Of a stretch of DNA of 64,000 nucleotides, positions 60,544 to 64,000 are shown one piece after another. Each line of letters begins with the position of its first letter. Position 1 is the first letter of the stretch. Both the position numbers and the translations under genes were made by a program. The stretch is from contig NZ_WBOF01000004.1 of NCBI RefSeq assembly GCF_009569385.1, positions 186,001 to 250,000 of the forward strand, given 5' to 3'. Below the pieces are notes generated by a model. The model worked only from the letters and a program-made list of their open reading frames with translations, searched no databases and was not told where the DNA came from. This stretch comes from Streptomyces kaniharaensis. GTDB taxonomy: Bacteria; Actinomycetota; Actinomycetes; Streptomycetales; Streptomycetaceae.

Positions 60544-60906
60544 TCAGGTGGTGGGGACGCCGGGGAAGCGGCCGTACGGGTCCAGGAGGACCTCGCCGCG
60601 CTCCAGGAAGGCGCGGAAGTCGTGGCCGTGGGTGACAAGCCCTCCGAGCCCGTGGCCGCGGACGGCGTCGGTGCCGACGGCGTAGTGGGGGCGGACGATG
60701 ATCTCGCCGACGACCAGCTGGTGGCTGCGCCGGCTGCCGTACCGCAGAGGGTGGGCGTCGCCGGTGCCGGGGATGCGGCTGGAGCCGACGAAGGTGACCA
60801 GTCCGGGCCCGGAATCCTGGACGTACAACCAGGAAGGGACGTGGCGTGCGTGGGGGTCGAGCATGAGGCCGGTCAGGGCGGCGTCGGAGGGGCGGTGCGT
60901 GGTCAT
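60544..60906 (-). CDS. Unknown 120-residue protein
   Basis: Starts MTTHRPSDAALTGLMLDPHA; compact alpha/beta protein with LYVQDSGPGLVTFVGSSRIP. No motif recognised. Member of the same block; good codon pattern. Confidence 0.6.
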   Translation of the reverse strand: MTTHRPSDAALTGLMLDPHARHVPSWLYVQDSGPGLVTFVGSSRIPGTGDAHPLRYGSRRSHQLVVGEIIVRPHYAVGTDAVRGHGLGGLVTHGHDFRAFLERGEVLLDPYGRFPGVPTT

Positions 60907-60969
60907 CCGGGCAGTTCCTTGGGATCGGGTCCGTTCCGGCGCCGCGCGGGCGGCGCCGGAACGGGCTGG

Positions 60970-61308
60970 CTACTGGTCGGCGCCGGTCACGTGCAGCCCC
61001 GAGACGCTGGGCAGCTGCGAGAGGATCGTGTAGAACTCCGCCGGCCGGTATCGGGCCTTGCGCTCCTTCTTGCCGAGCCGGAGCACCAGGTGCACCTCCA
61101 CGTCGTCGATGTCGTGCTCCCGGGTGGCGATGTATCCGGTGTCCAGGCACGAGAACGTCACCGACTGGACGATCGTCATCAGTTCGCCCAAGGCGACCCG
61201 GTCGCCCTTGCGGGGCAGCGGCAGGCTGCCGGTCTCCCAGGTGAAGCCCGCCTCGTAGTCGACCTCGCCGTCGTTGATGCCCAGGTCGAAGCTGACCTCT
61301 GCACGCAT
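60970..61308 (-). CDS. Unknown 112-residue beta-rich protein
   Basis: From the ATG at 61308 after GGAGAACAGCC. Sequence starts MRAEVSFDLGINDGEVDYEA and is beta-rich (DRVALGELMTIVQSVTFSCL, DDVEVHLVLRLGKKERKARY). First protein gene after the interrupted tRNA-like gene, probably in the transcript from motif C. Not recognised. Confidence 0.6.
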   Translation of the reverse strand: MRAEVSFDLGINDGEVDYEAGFTWETGSLPLPRKGDRVALGELMTIVQSVTFSCLDTGYIATREHDIDDVEVHLVLRLGKKERKARYRPAEFYTILSQLPSVSGLHVTGADQ

Positions 61309-61373
61309 GGCTGTTCTCCATCTCCGTCGTTGTTGTGGCCGCGGCGCGCTGCGCCGCACGGCCGGGTGGTCGT

Positions 61374-61579
61374 GCTCCTGGCGGGAGTCGAACCCGCGCC
61401 GAGCAGACGAGCTTGGAAAACGCGCTTCCCTGCCGGGGGTTCGGGGGTGTCAGCCCCTCGTTGAGGTTCCCCAACCCTGGGGCTTTTGGCTGGCCAGGGC
61501 CCGGTCCCGGTGCATCCGCAACCGTCTCGTCATGACGCCGTTCCGTTTTACGGCCGCTCTTCCGCTGAGCTACAGGAGC
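61374..61579 (-). tRNA. Interrupted tRNA-like gene
   Basis: The 5' part (from 61579) reads GCTCCTG, TA, then the D-arm GCTCAGCGGAAGAGC. The 3' part holds the T-arm GCGGGTTCGACTCCCGC followed by CAGGAGC, which pairs perfectly with the first seven bases. The two parts are 206 nt end to end, about 130 nt more than a tRNA. A possible anticodon arm CGCGT-TTTCCAA-GCTCG (anticodon TCC, one mismatch) lies near the 3' part; the extra RNA contains an AGCCCC/GGGGCT hairpin. It may be a tRNA with an intron, a decayed tRNA, or a tRNA mimic. It follows motif C by ~34 bp. Confidence 0.45.
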
Positions 61580-61612
61580 GGGATCGGGCGGTGCACCCTC
61601 CCCACGGCGCAT

Positions 61613-61644
61613 ACATTACACAGACTCAGAGTGTTAAGCAACTC
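61613..61644 (-). promoter_or_regulatory. Shared promoter motif, copy C
   Basis: Minus strand: GAGTTGCTTAAC, then CTGAGTCTG, then TAATGT (complement of 61613-61618), same 15-nt spacing. Reads into the tRNA-like gene and the small genes after it. Confidence 0.6.
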
Positions 61645-61672
61645 CCGTTGTGTTGGTCTGCCTTCGTGGTCG

Positions 61673-62173
61673 TCAGCGGGGCTCGGCGGTCTCCCCGTCG
61701 GGCTCCGCCGGGCCGGCTTGCCGCCGGTCGCTCCGGGTGTCCGGTGCGCCCTCGTACGGATGCCACGACGCCGCCGCGCGGTGGGGAAGGTGGGTGGCGA
61801 CGATGCTCGGCCAGTCCGTCTGGTCGTGTTCCCTCGGGGTGGTCGGGTGCGTGATCCAGTTGGTTGCCCCGGTCTCGTCGCTCAGCAGTGCCTCGACCAG
61901 GCACTCCCGGCACAGGCCGATCTCGGGCGTCCAGTCCCGGAAGGTCGCGGGCGTCTGCGGGTGCAGTACCGCGTGGCGCTGGGTGGCCTCCAGGATCAGG
62001 CGCGGCCAGTCGACGGCGCGCGCCACTCGCTCCAGGATGGCCGCCATGGCGTCCTCGACCACCCAGACGTCCTCGGTGGGCATGGTGGTGTAGCTGCGGG
62101 TGCGCTCGTCCCAGCGGTGGTTCCCCAGTACGTCCTGCCGGAGGGTCTTGATCACGGCGAGTCGGTTGGGCAT
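61673..62173 (-). CDS. Unknown 166-residue protein
   Basis: From the ATG at 62173 after AGGAGAG. Starts MPNRLAVIKTLRQDVLGNHR; helical, with a CRECLVEALLSDETG segment and a Pro/Arg-rich C-terminal tail. No family recognised. It follows the N6-methylase-like gene by 110 bp and ends just before motif C, so it belongs to the motif-D transcript. Confidence 0.6.
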   Translation of the reverse strand: MPNRLAVIKTLRQDVLGNHRWDERTRSYTTMPTEDVWVVEDAMAAILERVARAVDWPRLILEATQRHAVLHPQTPATFRDWTPEIGLCRECLVEALLSDETGATNWITHPTTPREHDQTDWPSIVATHLPHRAAASWHPYEGAPDTRSDRRQAGPAEPDGETAEPR

Positions 62174-62283
62174 GGCTCTCTCCTGAGGTGGGGTGCGGGT
62201 AGGGCGAGGGCTGCCGCCCTGCGGCCGGCCGGGCCGATGTGCCCGTCCGGCCGGCGCGGGCTGCGGCTCCGTCGCGGGGTGCT

Positions 62284-63171
62284 TCACAGATGCCAGTGCG
62301 GTGGCCGGGTGCGGGTGGGGTAGAGCAGCGTTCGGTGTTTGTGCTCGGCGATCGCCCGCTCGGCGCGCCGGTACGTGGGCTCTTCGAGGTCGCGCGGGTC
62401 GCCGAAGGCGTCGCCGCAGGACACCGTCACGTTGCTGCCCAGCCGCCACAGCCGTGAGTTGACCGCGCAGCAGGCCGAGTTGATGGTGTCGAGGTCGTTC
62501 AGCCACCAGTGGTAGCGGCCCGGATCGAGGCCCTGGAAGCGCAGTGCCGCGGCGGCGGCCCGGACCATGGAGCCGGTGCCGGCGCACGGTTCGAGGAGGA
62601 CGGCGCCGGACGCCGGACGGTCGGTCAGCATGATCTCGCCGGCGGGGTCGGCGGCGATCGAGGGGGTGAAGAACTCACCGGTGGCCTGCTTCTGGCCGTG
62701 GCCGCGCATCCGCTGGACCAGGAGGCCGAGCAGGTCTTCCGACTCGCAGCGGGCGAGGTCGCTGCAGTACTCCAGCAGTCCGGCCCGCACGAGGATGCGC
62801 GCGTAGTCGGCCAGGCCGCGGATGTCGGTCTCGCTCGGATCGGCGAGCCATGCGTGCAGCGGTCCGGCGGCGTCGGCGAGGACCGGGTCGGACGCCCACA
62901 GGCTGTTCCAGCTGGCCCGCAGGGCGTCGGCCAGTTCCCCGTCGTCCAGGGGGATCAGCAGCGGGCCGTAGTCCGGCCCGTCCGCCTGGCTCGGGGAGCA
63001 CAGGGCCAGCCCGGCCAGCGTGCCGACGGCGATGGCCACCTCGCCCGTACCGCCACGGTTCTCCAGCCACCACCCGTGGGCGGCGTCGACGATGGACCGG
63101 CCGTGCTCGCGGCCGTCCTCGGGGACCATGAAGCGCCGGAAGCCGGCGGGAGGGATGCCGTACAGGGTCAT
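62284..63171 (-). CDS. N6-adenine methylase-like protein lacking the catalytic NPPY motif
   Basis: 295 residues from the ATG at 63171 after GGAG. The second half resembles type I/Eco57I N6-methylases: GQKQATGEFFTPSIAADPAG, then LLEPCAGTGSMVRAAAAAL (motif I, SAM binding) and WWLNDLDTINSACCAVNSRL. The chain ends shortly after SCGDAFGDPRDL, where the NPPY/F catalytic motif would be expected but is absent. It may be a truncated or repurposed SAM-binding protein. Driven by motif D, immediately downstream of the HsdM gene. Confidence 0.65.
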   Translation of the reverse strand: MTLYGIPPAGFRRFMVPEDGREHGRSIVDAAHGWWLENRGGTGEVAIAVGTLAGLALCSPSQADGPDYGPLLIPLDDGELADALRASWNSLWASDPVLADAAGPLHAWLADPSETDIRGLADYARILVRAGLLEYCSDLARCESEDLLGLLVQRMRGHGQKQATGEFFTPSIAADPAGEIMLTDRPASGAVLLEPCAGTGSMVRAAAAALRFQGLDPGRYHWWLNDLDTINSACCAVNSRLWRLGSNVTVSCGDAFGDPRDLEEPTYRRAERAIAEHKHRTLLYPTRTRPPHWHL

Positions 63172-63235
63172 GTCGTACTCCAGAAAAGAGGCCGGAGGGC
63201 AGGCCGAGGGCGGGGCGTGGGGCCGCCCACCCTCG

Positions 63236-63267
63236 GCCATATGCGAATTCGTAACCTTAAGAAACTT
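63236..63267 (-). promoter_or_regulatory. Shared promoter motif, copy D
   Basis: Minus strand: AAGTTTCTTAAGG, then GAATTC, then TATGGC (complement of 63236-63241), with the same 15-nt spacing. It overlaps the last codons of the HsdM gene and lies 65 bp before the N6-methylase-like gene. Confidence 0.55.
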
Positions 63268-64000
63268 GGTGGACGTCCGGAGTCGCCCAGGGCTGACCGG
63301 CCCAGAGCGCCTGGATCTCGGCCTGGACGGCCTTCAGGTCCGCGTCGATCTCCTCCAGCGGCCGCGGCGGCTTGTAGACGTAGAAGTGGCGGGTGAAGGG
63401 GATCTCGTAGCCGACCTTCGTCCTGGCGTGGTCGATCCAGGCGTCGGGGACGAACGGCAGCACCTCCCGCCGCAGGTACTCCTCCGGGTCCTGCCCGAGC
63501 GGGACGTTCTCGAAGTCCCTCAGCGCCGGGTCCGGCAGCGGCCCGCCCGGCGAGCCCTGCACCTCGCCCCCGGGATCGGCCACGCCCCATGCCTCCCGCA
63601 GCGCCCGGAGGAACGCGGCGCCCGACGGACACACCAGGCCGGCCGCGGCCACCGCGGCGGTGAGCGCGTCGAGGGCATCCGCCGCCGTCGCCCACACCGA
63701 GCCGGCCAGCGGGCGCAGCGCCTCGGCGAACGCGACCGCGTCAGTCGTCCGCTGGACCGGCTTCGCCGACGCCAGCTGCGCGATCGACGCCTCGCTGGCC
63801 TCGAAGCGCAGCCGCAGCGGACGCTCGACCATGATCCGCCGGTAGCCGAAGTCCTCGTTGCGGAAGACCTTCACCTTCCCGTCTCCCGAACCGCCGGCAC
63901 CACCGGGCGCGTGAGCCGGCGGGACCGGCGGCGCCCCGGCGTACAGGCGGGTCAGCTCGGCGATGTGCTCCTCACCGAGCTCCTTGCGCTTGTCGCCCAG
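63257..64000 (-). CDS. HsdM-type N6-DNA methyltransferase, 5' part outside the window
   Basis: 247 codons of the 3' end; the frame is open through base 64000. The sequence LGDKRKELGEEHIAELTRLY, KVFRNEDFGYRRIMVERPL and DPALRDFENVPLGQDPEEYL is that of the C-terminal helical region of actinobacterial type I restriction methylase subunits (class I SAM-dependent). The catalytic domain is beyond the window edge. Type I HsdM works with HsdS and HsdR, none of which is seen here. The stop overlaps motif D. Confidence 0.75.
   Translation of the reverse strand: MGDKRKELGEEHIAELTRLYAGAPPVPPAHAPGGAGGSGDGKVKVFRNEDFGYRRIMVERPLRLRFEASEASIAQLASAKPVQRTTDAVAFAEALRPLAGSVWATAADALDALTAAVAAAGLVCPSGAAFLRALREAWGVADPGGEVQGSPGGPLPDPALRDFENVPLGQDPEEYLRREVLPFVPDAWIDHARTKVGYEIPFTRHFYVYKPPRPLEEIDADLKAVQAEIQALWAGQPWATPDVHQVS

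Noticed and set aside
59113..61464. 783-codon + strand frame across the minus-strand block
   Set aside because: Shadow of five minus-strand genes that have ribosome sites and better codon pattern; it also crosses the tRNA-like gene.
61374..61579. Interpretation of the interrupted tRNA as tmRNA
   Set aside because: Far too short, it has a full D-arm, and no tag reading frame or Ala-type acceptor (GG...) is present.
1..64000. CRISPR arrays and insertion sequences
   Set aside because: No regularly spaced direct repeats of CRISPR type and no DDE transposase were found; the only short tandem array is inside the DUF2637 gene.

Overview
The window is very GC-rich, uses GTG starts and G/C third positions heavily, and carries a WhiB-type iron-sulfur protein, a Hanks-type kinase with PASTA-less membrane C-terminus, a DUF2637 (Streptomyces spread-protein) gene and many families typical of Streptomyces. 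The mix of partition, primase-polymerase, conjugation-associated and toxin-antitoxin genes with orphan metabolic genes points to a Streptomyces plasmid, integrative element or chromosome arm rather than core chromosome. I favour a large (probably linear) plasmid or arm, but no telomere is in view.

Layout. 0-3.5 kb: end of a tyrosine recombinase gene, a small HTH gene and a zinc-ribbon protein with a recombinase-like but catalytically stripped C-terminus, in one overlapping operon. 3.5-11.3 kb: accessory enzymes (2H phosphoesterase, PAP2 phosphatase, ChrB-like plus YkvA operon, two-way GNAT/AbrB membrane protein promoter, HhH-GPD glycosylase-like protein, a deoxyribosyltransferase-Nudix fusion) with a fossil copy of the 2H phosphoesterase at 9 kb. 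11.2-15.2 kb: a 1233-residue protein ending in a PD-(D/E)XK nuclease motif, translationally coupled to a truncated Nudix gene. 15.5-20.4 kb: a lasso-peptide cluster of the albusnodin type (regulator, precursor, cyclase, fused B1-B2 protein, GNAT acetyltransferase). 21.6-27.5 kb: a replication module (repeat-rich putative origin, P-loop ATPase/helicase-like protein, primase-polymerase, large HTH/zinc protein) in one coupled operon. 28-29.3 kb: Fic protein. 30.2-33.4 kb: ParA, a two-repeat ParB-like partner and a one-repeat paralogue, then an RHH antitoxin/Fic-Doc-like toxin pair. 33.6-39 kb: prepilin peptidase, DUF2637 protein, a Spo11/TopoVI-A-like protein and small unknown genes. 39.2 kb: an initiator tRNA gene. 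39.4-56.6 kb: mostly free-standing genes (HTH protein, DUF3307, kinase, HEPN/Abi protein, SGNH hydrolase, HemC paralogue, nitrilase-family hydrolase, WhiB, GNATs). 56.7-64 kb: a minus-strand block with a C5 cytosine methyltransferase, small unknown proteins, an interrupted tRNA-like gene, an N6-methylase-like protein without its catalytic motif, and the end of a type I HsdM.

The strongest non-gene signal is a 32-bp promoter-like motif found four times (39.1, 58.66, 61.63 and 63.25 kb), with a TTAA block always 15 nt from a -10-like hexamer, placed ahead of minus-strand operons. This suggests that the 37.5-39 kb and 56.7-63.2 kb blocks form one co-regulated set. All functional statements rest on reading motifs by eye; no database search was possible.
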